This document shows, one piece after another, positions 18,323 through 28,213 of a stretch of DNA of 64,000 nucleotides (positions are counted from its first letter, which is position 1; the number at the start of each line of letters is the position of its first letter). The DNA is taken from positions 1 to 64,000 of the forward strand of contig JAGVPB010000093.1 of the NCBI GenBank assembly GCA_020052415.1, written 5' to 3'. Both the position numbers and the translations under genes were made by a program. The notes beneath the pieces were generated by a model, which was given only the letters and a program-made list of their open reading frames with translations, did no database searches and was not told the origin of the DNA. Origin of the DNA: Bacteroidales bacterium (GTDB lineage Bacteria > Bacteroidota > Bacteroidia > Bacteroidales > JAADJA01).

Positions 18323-19174
18323 ATGGGAGAAATAAAAATAAAAAAGCCTGAGTGGCTTAAAACCCGGGTTCCGATTGGTAAAAGATACCTCGGAGTAAGG
18401 GATATTGTAGAAAAAAACAAGCTTCATACGATCTGCTCCAGCGGTCATTGCCCGAATATGGCCGAATGCTGGGCAAGGGGAACCGCGACCCTGATGATCC
18501 TTGGCGATATCTGCACCCGCTCCTGTAAATTCTGCAATGTAAAAACCGGAAGACCTCTGACTGCCGACTGGAATGAACCTCAGAGGGTAGCGGAATCCGT
18601 CAGATTGATGGGTGTTAAACATGTGGTGATCACATCCGTTGACAGGGACGACATGGAGGATGGCGGTGCAGCAATCTGGGCCTTGACAATTGCTAAAGTG
18701 AAAGAACTGAATCCAGACACAACGATCGAAACCCTGATACCTGATTTTGACGGGAAAAAGGATTTGATCCTGAAAATTATTGGAGCCAGGCCGGAAGTTA
18801 TTTCGCACAACCTTGAAACTGTAAGAAGAATTACACCGATCATCAGGAGCAAGGCAAAGTACGATCTGAGCCTTGAAGTGATACGTTTTGTAGCTGAGTC
18901 CGGAATAAGGTCGAAATCCGGGATCATGACCGGACTGGGTGAAGCGGAAGAAGAAGTTTTAGAAACCATGGATGATTTGCGCTCTGTGGGTTGTGAAGTT
19001 CTGACCATTGGACAATACCTTCAGCCTACAAAACACCATCTTGCAATTAAAGAATTTACCTCACCGGAATTGTTTGAAAAATACCGAAGGGCAGGACTCG
19101 AAAAAGGATTCCGGTATGTGGAAAGCAGTCCGCTGGTAAGGTCGTCGTATCACGCAGAAAGACATGTTTTTTAG
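18323..19174 (+). CDS. lipA: Lipoyl synthase LipA
   Basis: LipA is a radical-SAM enzyme that inserts two sulfurs into octanoyl-lipoyl domains. The 283-residue protein shows the auxiliary cluster cysteines C38, C43, C49 (CSSGHCPNMAEC) and the radical-SAM motif C64-x3-C68-x2-C71 (CTRSCKFC). VITSVDRDDMEDGG and the C-terminal SSPLVRSSYHAE with the conserved serine ligand are intact. ATG at 18323. Monocistronic, cytoplasmic. Confidence 0.97.
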   Translation: MGEIKIKKPEWLKTRVPIGKRYLGVRDIVEKNKLHTICSSGHCPNMAECWARGTATLMILGDICTRSCKFCNVKTGRPLTADWNEPQRVAESVRLMGVKHVVITSVDRDDMEDGGAAIWALTIAKVKELNPDTTIETLIPDFDGKKDLILKIIGARPEVISHNLETVRRITPIIRSKAKYDLSLEVIRFVAESGIRSKSGIMTGLGEAEEEVLETMDDLRSVGCEVLTIGQYLQPTKHHLAIKEFTSPELFEKYRRAGLEKGFRYVESSPLVRSSYHAERHVF

Positions 19175-19670
19175 TTCAAGGTTTCAAGTTTCGGGTTTCA
19201 AGTTTCAGGTTTCAGTTTGACCTTGCCTGAACAACGTTGACCGTTTTTTGTTTATGTTATTGTTATGTTGACTTTTTCTTTTTTGGTTACTTTTTTCTTT
19301 TTGTTGATAACCCATGTTCGGCTTAGGCTCTGCCTAAGTCGAACATATCTCCGGAGGCTTATGCCTCTTATACTATACTGTTTTCAACAACAAATCAAGT
19401 TTTATTACATCCATAACAAAGTCTAATTCTGTATAATTCCTCGCATTTGAATATTAATAATCTTCCGGACTGACCTACACCTCCTATCGCTTATTTTGTA
19501 ACCTGTTGACAATTATTCGAATTTATTGGGAACTGATATAAATAGTTTCATTTTGTCTGGAATGGACTGTTTTATCAGGCTGTAGCCTGGCAGGATATAT
19601 TCGACTTAGGCAGAGCCGTAGCCGAACAATGGTTTAAGTGACCGATGTGCGCTACACCTTTTTGTCCTTG
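19175..19670. mobile_element. Non-autonomous REP/RAYT-derived element and flanks
   Basis: The 496-bp gap holds a 312-bp element at 19316-19627. Its left end is a two-hairpin unit (GTTCGGCTTAGGC...GCCTAAGTCGAAC at 19316-19344, then GAGGC-TTAT-GCCTC at 19354-19367). Its right end carries the same unit inverted (CAGGCTGTAGCCTG at 19576-19589, then the arm at 19600-19627). The interior aligns with both ends of the transposase gene at 56588-57148: about 100 bp of its 3' coding part followed directly by about 30-45 bp of its 5' part, with the middle missing. It is therefore an internal deletion derivative of a RAYT element. The left flank (about 19216-19242) also resembles the flank of the full copy. 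Confidence 0.78.
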
Positions 19671-22598
19671 TTATTTTACAATCAGTTTCTCAATCCATAC
19701 CTTATCACCATTACTTATTTGAACCAGATAAATACCTTTTCCTTTATCCGAAATGTCGAATAAAGCAGGACTTCCGCCAGAGGATGAAAGAACAGACTTA
19801 TAAACCTCACGGCCTGTAAGGTCTGATATTTTTATTTCAACAGACCCTGTAATATTACTCAGGATTACAGTAAATGAACCATTAGTTGGATTTGGAAAGA
19901 TGGTAATATTGTCCAAAACCGGAGGTACTTCACTTGTTCCGCTAAGCGTACCTTCAATTTTTACATTGTCAATAAAAATATTATTCCCGAAACCGTTGTA
20001 GGATTCAAATACCACACGGAGATCAGGGTAACCCTTCCAGGGAGTTAAATCAATAGCGGGACAAACAGGATTACCTTCGGCGCCGCACCAGTCGGCTTCC
20101 GATTGAGGAATGAAATTATTTGAAGTAGGATCTGTCGTTGCAAAATTTCCAAGACTGTCCTGCCCAAGCTGAAGTAAACGAACCCATTGCGATCCGCAAT
20201 CAAAGTTAACGTACACGATCAGGGAATCTGTGTATTGAGGAAAACGCTGTGCATAAGCATACTGAAACTCAAGACTGGCTTCTTTATAATCGGTCAGGTT
20301 GATCAGCGGAGAGATCAGCCTGTCGCGCTGTGCAAGTCCGATATAGTTTTTAATATTGATATAAGCCGCATTGCTCCCCGGGTCATTACCTTCCACCGCA
20401 ACGATTTCCCAGGTTTTACTGCTGTCAGGATTTTCAGTTGACCAACTCTTGTTTTCCAGTAGAAGTGTTTCAAAATCTTCATCAAAAGGTAAGAAAAGGC
20501 CGCCCGGATTTATCATTGCATTTTTGGTAAGGGTACTGCTTCCGTTTAGGTTTGTCGCAGTAAGCGTTACGTTATAAGGCATGGGAATACCGAGTACAAC
20601 TTCGGGATTCTGTGAGTTCATGGTAGTTCCGTTCACAAAAGTGACTGAATCAGGATAAAAGCTCCATTGCCATTCAATCGGGTTATATACTGTAGCATCA
20701 GTGAACTTCACGGTATCGCCGGTGCACGGTAAAGTATTGCCGGCAGAATAAGCCACTTCGGGCAATATGGTTGTATTGGCATTGATAAAATCCTGCATGA
20801 TCAGCGTGTCCGATCCGAGATAGTTGGTGGCAATAAGGGTAACATTATATAATCCGGAATAAGTATAAATGATGTTCTGTGGATTTTGATCGCCTGAAAT
20901 ATGAGGAGTCCCGCCTTCAAAAATCCACTTCCATTGAGTAGGTTCATATTTTGACAGGTCGGTAAAGTTGACTCCGCTGCCTGTAGGTACGGAAGTTATA
21001 TTTGATTCGAACGCAGCTTCGGGCATGGCATCTATATTCACCATCGCCCACCAGGTTCCCCACTCGTCCTGTGAAGCGGGCACTTCGGCATATTGTTGAA
21101 TGGTCCAGAAATCAAGGTCATCCACCGGATCTATCATGGTTGCCGTGTAATCGCCCCACCGGTTGCGGTCGGCTCCATAAGTCTTGAAATACGGCGCAAG
21201 CCCGTCAACGAATTGGTAACTGTCGCGCAATATATTCGATGGATCTGTTGCGTATCTGAATGAGTAACTTCCGCTGGCGTATTGTTCCGGTGAAAAGCTT
21301 GCATACCCGACCATGATATCTTCATTTGCATTAACGGCGATGGTTGCAAAAGCATAACACCGGTTTCCATTGGCATCATCAACCCTTCCCCTTTGAAGTA
21401 TTGTACCATCCAATGCCAGTTCAAACCACTGAACAGAACACCTTGTAGGATCATCAGCCGGAAGATAAATATGATGGGTGCACCACAATTTTCCATGACG
21501 GTAAACCATATTTTCCATCCTTGCATCCACGGTATTGATTTTTTCGTCCGATCCAAGCTGTGGCGCAAAATTACCTCCGTTGGCATAAGAACCGTTGCCC
21601 CAGGGATCGGCAATTTCAATGACGCCGATATCTTCCACCGTTTCATTTCCCAATCCGCCCGTCACCTTTCTCAAACCCAGATAGCCAAATCCGCCAACAT
21701 TACCGCCGGCGTTATTTACAATGTAAATATCTTCTTCATCTGTGTCGAAAGTTACGGCAGGTATCAGTGTGAACCCGTCATAAATCTGGAAGCGTGTATA
21801 ATCAACTACCGGCAAATGATCATAGAAGTCACCTTTTTCAAAAACATAAAGTGCCGAATATCCGAAACTGCCGCCGAACATATTGCCCGAAACCACGATC
21901 CAGTTTTTATTAAATCCGACATTGGGGTAATCGAACCAATGCGTATCATCCGGGTCGCCGTCGAATACGTAAAGGAACCAGTTTCCAGTGGGATCCGAGT
22001 TCTCCGAAACCCCGACCATCAGTTTCGACAAAGCGGGGTTTGATTCGCTGGGCATGATGAATATCCAGCGGTTTTCATAAGGATCGTAATTGATTTTCGG
22101 ATCAAACACTCCGCCGGCTCCGGGAACAGAATGCCAGAAACTTCCGGTACTCACGGTTGAAATAATGCTGCCGTCTTTATCCATGACCCTGATCTCCGTG
22201 TTCAGTGTTACCATCAGGTGATCCGGTCCCGGGGCGCCGTTCACATCCGGAGGAATGGAAGTGTTATTGTCGGTCAGAGCCTGGAAATCCTTGTCGGGAA
22301 GCGGAGACGGATCTTTTGCAGAGCTTGCCTGCGATCCGGTCCATACACTTTTATCCATGTAAAGTACAGGCTTACCTGTAAGCGGGAATTCCGGGTAAAT
22401 GAACGGTTCCTTATTCGGAACCTTAGGCTTGAAGGTAGTAACCGGATGGGCTTTATCCCAGGCTTCGATTTCCTTAAAGCTGGTTTTTGTGCTGTATTCG
22501 GAAATCCCCTTATATTTTTTTACGGTCTGAGCCTGGTTAACCTGGCTGACGAGAGAGAATAAAAATACGGATACAAAAGTAAAAACGAACGATTTCAT
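19671..22598 (-). CDS. Large T9SS-secreted protein with propeller-like and PKD domains
   Basis: A 975-residue secreted protein. A signal peptide (1 to about 23) precedes a long N-terminal region (DVNGAPGPDHLMVTLNTEI, FDPKINYDPYENRWIFI, WFDYPNVGFNKNWIVVSGN) that looks like a repeated-blade propeller of unknown function. Two PKD-type domains follow (QWKWIFEGGTPH and EWQWSFYPDSV), then a jelly-roll of the choice-of-anchor J/MAM type (PFDEDFETLLLENKSW, RLISPLINLTD, NIFIDNVKI) and a T9SS sorting domain (IFPNPTNGSFTVIL to the end). No catalytic motif is recognised. The last three domains have the same order as in the 1214-residue protein at 24331-27975. Confidence 0.82.
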   Translation of the reverse strand: MKSFVFTFVSVFLFSLVSQVNQAQTVKKYKGISEYSTKTSFKEIEAWDKAHPVTTFKPKVPNKEPFIYPEFPLTGKPVLYMDKSVWTGSQASSAKDPSPLPDKDFQALTDNNTSIPPDVNGAPGPDHLMVTLNTEIRVMDKDGSIISTVSTGSFWHSVPGAGGVFDPKINYDPYENRWIFIMPSESNPALSKLMVGVSENSDPTGNWFLYVFDGDPDDTHWFDYPNVGFNKNWIVVSGNMFGGSFGYSALYVFEKGDFYDHLPVVDYTRFQIYDGFTLIPAVTFDTDEEDIYIVNNAGGNVGGFGYLGLRKVTGGLGNETVEDIGVIEIADPWGNGSYANGGNFAPQLGSDEKINTVDARMENMVYRHGKLWCTHHIYLPADDPTRCSVQWFELALDGTILQRGRVDDANGNRCYAFATIAVNANEDIMVGYASFSPEQYASGSYSFRYATDPSNILRDSYQFVDGLAPYFKTYGADRNRWGDYTATMIDPVDDLDFWTIQQYAEVPASQDEWGTWWAMVNIDAMPEAAFESNITSVPTGSGVNFTDLSKYEPTQWKWIFEGGTPHISGDQNPQNIIYTYSGLYNVTLIATNYLGSDTLIMQDFINANTTILPEVAYSAGNTLPCTGDTVKFTDATVYNPIEWQWSFYPDSVTFVNGTTMNSQNPEVVLGIPMPYNVTLTATNLNGSSTLTKNAMINPGGLFLPFDEDFETLLLENKSWSTENPDSSKTWEIVAVEGNDPGSNAAYINIKNYIGLAQRDRLISPLINLTDYKEASLEFQYAYAQRFPQYTDSLIVYVNFDCGSQWVRLLQLGQDSLGNFATTDPTSNNFIPQSEADWCGAEGNPVCPAIDLTPWKGYPDLRVVFESYNGFGNNIFIDNVKIEGTLSGTSEVPPVLDNITIFPNPTNGSFTVILSNITGSVEIKISDLTGREVYKSVLSSSGGSPALFDISDKGKGIYLVQISNGDKVWIEKLIVK

Positions 22599-22789
22599 TT
22601 TTAAAGGATTTTAATGATGCTTCACTAAGACAATTAACAAAGGTAAAAAAGTTTGGTTGAACTACGAAATAAGAAGATTTATATTCAAAAAAAAAAATTT
22701 GACTTCTGATTTTTTTTAATTTACTTTTGGCTTCAAATCAACAATTAAACGCCGATATACAGCTATGGACAAATCATGATTTTTGATAA

Positions 22790-24121
22790 ATGAAAAAACT
22801 GATTTTTACTTCATTATTAATGTCATCGCTTTCATTGAGCTGTTTCAGCCAGCAAATTTTTGAAAAAATATTCGATTTCTCCAACACGGATGCGGCCTGG
22901 GATATGATCCTTACCTCCGACAACTCATTGTTGATCTGTGGAAATTCTGCAAATGGTTTGGTTTTGATCAAGACCGACCTCGAAGGAAATACCTTATGGC
23001 AGAAGGAAAAGAGTTCTTTTGGTTACGAGGTAATAGAATCACAAACTGGTTTTTATTACGTAGCGGGTTCGTCTTCTTACATGGCTAAATTATTAAAAAT
23101 CAATAGTGACGGAGAAACTATTTGGAGTAAAGAATGGAATGCCCAGCCTGAATTTCCGAAGCGACTTACTCATATCAAACAAAATGAAGAAGGATATTTT
23201 TTACTCTCAGGGCAAATGGATAATATATACTCTCAGCCTCCGGACGCTTTCACAATGATTACGGATACCCTGGGCAACAACTTCTGTAATCTGAATTATT
23301 CACTTTCAATAATTGTGCAGGATTTAATTCTTGATGACGGATTTTTAACCTTGAGGGTAGATCTGGATTACTATGGAGGCACATTCATTAGCAGATTCAA
23401 TTCATTTTGTTACCCTCACTCTACTGTTAGTTATGATTCCTTATCTGGTTACTTCGGCGATTTCATTTCGGACAATATTGGTAACTACTACATAGGATTG
23501 CACCAGTTGGCTAAGTCGGATACTTCTGGTTCAATATTATGGATACTCGATCCCTATCAGGATTTTTCATTTTCCAACAAGTCAATCCTTTTATCGGGTG
23601 ATAAAATCATTTCAACAGGTGCACATGATATACCTAATTCACAATGGCCTGAATTTTTCATTATGATTTGCGACACATCGGGTTCTCTTCTTAATCTTTA
23701 CACCGACAATACTTACCTTTCTCAGGGTGGAAGAAAAATACTTGAAATTGATAATGCTTTTTATATAGCCGGCGGGGCTAAAACAAATGAAACGAACAGC
23801 GATATTTTTCTCCGGAAATATTCGAAGGATTCACTCTTCACTTACACTAAAGAAAACATAACATCAAATGAAGAAATTATTAAAACCTATCCCAACCCCG
23901 CTTCCACTGACATCAACATCGCTTTCCAAAACACTGAATATCACATGGACATGATGCTTGATTGCTTCGACATTTACGGCCGACAGGTTCACAACGAAAA
24001 GATATGGAAGGGACAACAGGAGACAAGGATTGATATTCGGGAATGGGCAAAGGGGCTATACTTTGCGGTGGTGAAGATCGAGGGGAACGTGGCTGGGACG
24101 GGGAGGTTTGCGAAGAAATAG
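22790..24121 (+). CDS. T9SS-secreted protein with repeated beta-strand blades
   Basis: A 443-residue secreted protein with a signal peptide (1-20, MSSLSLSCFSQQ) and a body of repeats such as LLICGNSANGLVLIKTDLEG and YYVAGSSSYMAKLLKINSDG. These resemble the blades of secreted propeller proteins that repeat a G-x-x-x-L-x-K-x-(D/N)-x-(D/N)-G motif. A T9SS sorting domain (KTYPNPASTDINI ... GLYFAVVKIEG) closes it. It is divergent from the 975-residue protein and convergent with the 1214-residue one. Function unknown; the body has a surface or binding character. Confidence 0.78.
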   Translation: MKKLIFTSLLMSSLSLSCFSQQIFEKIFDFSNTDAAWDMILTSDNSLLICGNSANGLVLIKTDLEGNTLWQKEKSSFGYEVIESQTGFYYVAGSSSYMAKLLKINSDGETIWSKEWNAQPEFPKRLTHIKQNEEGYFLLSGQMDNIYSQPPDAFTMITDTLGNNFCNLNYSLSIIVQDLILDDGFLTLRVDLDYYGGTFISRFNSFCYPHSTVSYDSLSGYFGDFISDNIGNYYIGLHQLAKSDTSGSILWILDPYQDFSFSNKSILLSGDKIISTGAHDIPNSQWPEFFIMICDTSGSLLNLYTDNTYLSQGGRKILEIDNAFYIAGGAKTNETNSDIFLRKYSKDSLFTYTKENITSNEEIIKTYPNPASTDINIAFQNTEYHMDMMLDCFDIYGRQVHNEKIWKGQQETRIDIREWAKGLYFAVVKIEGNVAGTGRFAKK

Positions 24122-24246
24122 GAAATTGGTTGAAATAAATGGAAATTTGTTGAGATTGATTGAGCCAGGTGGAGAATCAATTTCAGTCAAATGCAGATTT
24201 GAAGGTGCGGATAAAAAGGGTGATGGTGAAAATCCACCCCCATAAT

Positions 24247-24311
24247 CCCGCGCCAGCGGGGGAAAGTTCGTATAAAAAAACCGGCAACCTTTATCTGGCA
24301 ACCGGTTTTTT
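24247..24311. terminator. Bidirectional terminator between convergent T9SS genes
   Basis: A stem AAAAAACCGG (24275-24284) / CCGGTTTTTT (24302-24311) gives a T-tailed hairpin on both strands. A smaller hairpin (CCCGC-GCCA-GCGGG, 24247-24260) precedes it. It serves the genes ending at 24121 and 24331. Confidence 0.75.
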
Positions 24312-24330
24312 ATGTTGTTATGCTTGTTGG

Positions 24331-27300
24331 TTATTTCAGGATAAGTTTCCTTACCTCATTCACCTGTTCACTCTGCACCCGAACGAAATATATTCCTTTT
24401 CTGCAGGCGCTCAGATCAGCCGTATGCAATCCTGTTCCTGTCTGCGACTGATACACCAGCGTTCCATCCGCGGCAAAAACCGTGACTGTAACATTTGCAT
24501 GGTTTTCCGGAATGTAAATATTGACCATTCCTTCTGCAGGATTCGGAAAGATCATGATTTCAGATTTCGAATAATCTATCTGAATATCCGTCAGCAATCC
24601 GATCGAAACATTATCAATATAAAGGTTATTACCGAAATAGTTATAGGTTTCAAAAGCAACCTGGATATTCTCCTGTCCTGCCCATGCTGAGAGATCAAGG
24701 AAAATGCAATCGGCTCCCCAACCGTAACCGCACCAGTCTTCTTCAGTTTGAGGAACAAAAGGAGTGGTCATCAGTTCGTGGGTTGCAAAAATGCCTGTAC
24801 CGTCTTCACCTGCTTCGAATAAGCGGGTCCAGTTTTCGCCACAGTCGTTTGAGATATAAACGATGAGAGAATCCGTAACGGAGGTATGCCGTTTGGCATA
24901 GGCATGTTTAAAAGCCATATAAACCTGGTTGAGCCCTCCAAAACTGAGAACCGGTGTAATCAGCCTGTCACGTGGTCCGGGCGGGACAACATAATCATAG
25001 AAATTCAACCTCGCTGCCTTGTCTCCAGGAAGATTACCGTTTATTGTTGCCACATCCCAGGTAATATCAAAATCGGGATTTTCAATGGTCCAACTCTTGG
25101 CTTCAAGATTTCCGGATTCAAAATCATCCGAGAACGGAAGGCTGATGCCTCCGATATGGATGTAGTCGTCTTTTGTGAGGGTGTTGCTGCCTGCAGCATT
25201 GGAAACCGTAAGCGAAACCGTATAGTTCCCCGAAGCATTGAAGATCACCTCTGGATTCTGCGAAGTCTGATTGGTTCCGTTAGTAAAACTGATGGTGGAG
25301 GGATCGAAAACCCAGGTCCACCCGGTCGGGCAGTTGGCGCTCAGATCGGTAAACTGAATGCTGACTCCCGAGCAGGTAATGGAATCGCTTACCGTAAAAT
25401 TAACGATCGGTCCTGCGCTGGCGCTAACAATGATATACCCTTCGATGGTTTCTGTGTCCGTTCCTTCCGAATTGTTAACAGTGAGCGAAACGTCGAAAAC
25501 ACCTTCAGTCATATAAACCACATCTTCAGGATTTTTCAGAGAAGAAGTTGCAGGGGTACCGCCTTCGAAAGTCCAGCTCCATGAGGTTGGAACGCCGGTA
25601 GAAAGATCGGAGAAGTCAATTCCGCAGCCCACTGTGACTTCGGTTTCGCTGGCTTCAAAACCGGCAACAGGAATATTGTGCCACATCGGCGATGACCATA
25701 ATCCGCGTCCGTAAGTGCCAGCCCTGATCACATCTTCAGCCGGATTGGCCGGATTATGGTAAATCTCAACTTCATTTATAGAAGCGTCAACCGGAAGTCC
25801 GGCGCTGTACATCACCCAGTCGCTCATAGAAGCATCCCTGTAATAAACTCCTGCATCGGATCCCACATACATTCCATCAATGCTGTTCAGATAAAAAGCG
25901 ATCGAATTCATATTGATTGCAGGCAGGGTTCCTGAAATATCGGTCCAGGCATAGCCTTTGTTATCCGATTGGTAAACTTTAGTTCCGCGTGTTATAACCA
26001 CAATATTTTCATCAAAAGGATGGGCTTCAACCTCATGTACATCTCCTGATCCCGGAAGATAGGAGGTGAGGGTAATCCACTCGGGCGATTCGCTCATTAC
26101 GTTGTCGCTTCGGTAAAGCTGACCGCTGCGGGAATAATAAAACAGGTCATAATTTGCCGGTGAATGTTCAACTACATAAATATCCGAGGAGCCTTCAGTC
26201 GTAAGCTTTTTCCATGTGAAGGTATTGGTTTTTATACCTTCGGCTCTCCAAACATTTTTATATCCTCCAAACATGATATCGGCATCGCCTTCATGGAGGC
26301 AGAACGGAGTGATCCACCCACCGCTTTCGGTCATCCCGTGGACTCCGTTTCCGGCAACATGTACTCCGCCGCTGTTATTGAAATGTCTGTAAATATCGCC
26401 GTAATAAATGGTGGAATAGGAATATGATGGAGTCTCATGGTCAAAGGCGCATTCCATACCATCCCCGCCATTGGTGGTTTGCCAGTATGGCGTTCCCATA
26501 TAAGTTGATGTCCCGTTATCCTGGTAACCGTTGATCACTTTGTTGATGTCGGTTTTAGCCTGTCCGATTCTGTAAACCTGGCTGATGGGAAGTCCGCTTG
26601 TAATTTCGGGCCAGGAAGTGCCGTCGTTTGCAGTGTAATAAATACCACCGTCATTTCCTGCATAGATTCTATTATTGATCGGATTGTATTCAAGAACATG
26701 CAGATCAGCATGAACCGCGGGAACTCCGCAATCGCCCCACCAGTGTGAGCTGATATCCCAGGTAATCCCGCCATCAACTGACTTAAAGCAATTGACTCCT
26801 CCTGCATAAACAATATCTTTATCTTCCGGATCAGCAAGTACATCGAGGTCATACCAGGCCTGGCCGCCATCTCCTCCATTGCATCCCCAGCTCATGATAT
26901 TGGGGGTGGTTGACATTTCGGTGAAAGAAGTGCCTCCGTTAGTGGAACGGTAAATTCCTTTGTAAGAATCTCCGTTGGATAACAGGCAATACACATATTC
27001 AGGGTCATCGGGAGTAACTGCAATAACCGATCTGCTTCCTCCGGGAATGCCATTTGTAATTTGTTGCCAGGTTGTTCCGGCGTCCTGGGACCGGAAAAAA
27101 TTGCCGTTTCCGCCTGCATACAGTACATCTGTATTACCCGGTTTGAAAACGATATCTTTAAATCCCCCGGTTTTTATCTGTGTCCAGTTTGCCCCGCTAT
27201 TGGTAGTTTTATATATTCCTGAACCGGAGGCAGCATAGATAATGCCTGCATTTGCAGGATGCTGTAAAAGCCTGCCAACAGTAGTATTTCCCATGCCGCT

Positions 27301-27975
27301 ATTCCAGATTTCCCATGTCAGACCGCCATCCGTACTCCGGAAAACACCCATTCCTGCAGCATCGCCGGCGTCGCGGTCGCCGGTGCCGATAAGAATGTTG
27401 TCAGGATCGCTCCAGTTGACAATAATTGATGAAACGCCCAGTGTCGGCAGGTCATCCGTTGCGCTTGTCCATTGACCTGAAGAAGCGTCGAATTTCCAGC
27501 AACCGCCTGCCGGTGCACCAATAAACAGAATATCGGGATTGGTGGGGTGAAATGCAATGGCGTTTATTCTGCCAAGTCCCTCATAGCCTTTTGAGGGTAC
27601 GGCAAACGGACCCAGGTTAGTCCAGTCGGCTTCTGATTTTATTACATCTGGATGCGAAGCCATATATTTCAAATATTCCTTGTAAATATGATCCGGTTCC
27701 TGACGGGTCCCATCCGGGTTGATGTGTTGTCCCTGCCACCATTCCCATCGTTTGAAGGGTTTCCAACCGTTGCCTTTGGTGATTTCACGGTTTTCCCAGT
27801 AAGCATTGAATGCTTTCTGAACTTCGAAAAAATTGACCGAATGATCCTGCATCATTTCGATCCAGTAAGGGTATGAAGAGTAGTCGGGCGGCTGAGTGCT
27901 GCCTTTTTGCGACCAGGCATTGATGCCAATGATCACACCGGCTAATACGAATAACAAGCTTTTAGAGGTTTTCAT
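24331..27975 (-). CDS. Giant T9SS protein: BNR/sortilin-type propeller, PKD domains
   Basis: A 1214-residue secreted protein. After the signal peptide come many BNR/Asp-box blades (S-x-D-x-G-x-T-W, e.g. STDGGLTWEIW, SQDAGTTWQQI, SVDGGITWDIS, SDNKGYAWTDI) over about residues 140-760, forming one or more VPS10/sortilin-like propellers. Two PKD domains follow (SWSWTFEGGTPATS, GWTWVFDPSTISF), then a choice-of-anchor J/MAM-like jelly-roll (PFSDDFESGNLEAKSW, NLYIDNVSIG) and a T9SS sorting domain (IFPNPAEGMVNIYI, GIYFVRVQ). In the related family such propellers bind glycans or peptides. No sialidase catalytic set is recognised. Likely a surface adhesin or carbohydrate-binding protein. Confidence 0.84.
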   Translation of the reverse strand: MKTSKSLLFVLAGVIIGINAWSQKGSTQPPDYSSYPYWIEMMQDHSVNFFEVQKAFNAYWENREITKGNGWKPFKRWEWWQGQHINPDGTRQEPDHIYKEYLKYMASHPDVIKSEADWTNLGPFAVPSKGYEGLGRINAIAFHPTNPDILFIGAPAGGCWKFDASSGQWTSATDDLPTLGVSSIIVNWSDPDNILIGTGDRDAGDAAGMGVFRSTDGGLTWEIWNSGMGNTTVGRLLQHPANAGIIYAASGSGIYKTTNSGANWTQIKTGGFKDIVFKPGNTDVLYAGGNGNFFRSQDAGTTWQQITNGIPGGSRSVIAVTPDDPEYVYCLLSNGDSYKGIYRSTNGGTSFTEMSTTPNIMSWGCNGGDGGQAWYDLDVLADPEDKDIVYAGGVNCFKSVDGGITWDISSHWWGDCGVPAVHADLHVLEYNPINNRIYAGNDGGIYYTANDGTSWPEITSGLPISQVYRIGQAKTDINKVINGYQDNGTSTYMGTPYWQTTNGGDGMECAFDHETPSYSYSTIYYGDIYRHFNNSGGVHVAGNGVHGMTESGGWITPFCLHEGDADIMFGGYKNVWRAEGIKTNTFTWKKLTTEGSSDIYVVEHSPANYDLFYYSRSGQLYRSDNVMSESPEWITLTSYLPGSGDVHEVEAHPFDENIVVITRGTKVYQSDNKGYAWTDISGTLPAINMNSIAFYLNSIDGMYVGSDAGVYYRDASMSDWVMYSAGLPVDASINEVEIYHNPANPAEDVIRAGTYGRGLWSSPMWHNIPVAGFEASETEVTVGCGIDFSDLSTGVPTSWSWTFEGGTPATSSLKNPEDVVYMTEGVFDVSLTVNNSEGTDTETIEGYIIVSASAGPIVNFTVSDSITCSGVSIQFTDLSANCPTGWTWVFDPSTISFTNGTNQTSQNPEVIFNASGNYTVSLTVSNAAGSNTLTKDDYIHIGGISLPFSDDFESGNLEAKSWTIENPDFDITWDVATINGNLPGDKAARLNFYDYVVPPGPRDRLITPVLSFGGLNQVYMAFKHAYAKRHTSVTDSLIVYISNDCGENWTRLFEAGEDGTGIFATHELMTTPFVPQTEEDWCGYGWGADCIFLDLSAWAGQENIQVAFETYNYFGNNLYIDNVSIGLLTDIQIDYSKSEIMIFPNPAEGMVNIYIPENHANVTVTVFAADGTLVYQSQTGTGLHTADLSACRKGIYFVRVQSEQVNEVRKLILK

Positions 27976-28213
27976 AAAAAAGAATCTTATTATATAAATT
28001 TAATTTTACGATGAAATTATTTCAGGCAAAATTAATCAAGCTGAGGGAATAAACATCATTCAGACACCATTAAATTTACAAGGGTTGCATATATGTTAAG
28101 TCTGTGATAACAATCGAGGGTTTGGATAAAATATTAACACTAATGGTCGAAGATTATACTGTACATTCACCTTTTCACACATTTGAATAGCTGGCTGGAT
28201 CATAGTTTGATTA

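Noticed and set aside
18206-18808. A 200-codon minus-strand ORF over lipA
   Set aside because: It is the reverse complement of a well-conserved lipA and has no signal of its own.
24886-25584. A 232-codon plus-strand ORF
   Set aside because: It lies inside the 1214-residue T9SS gene on the other strand, with no recognisable domain.
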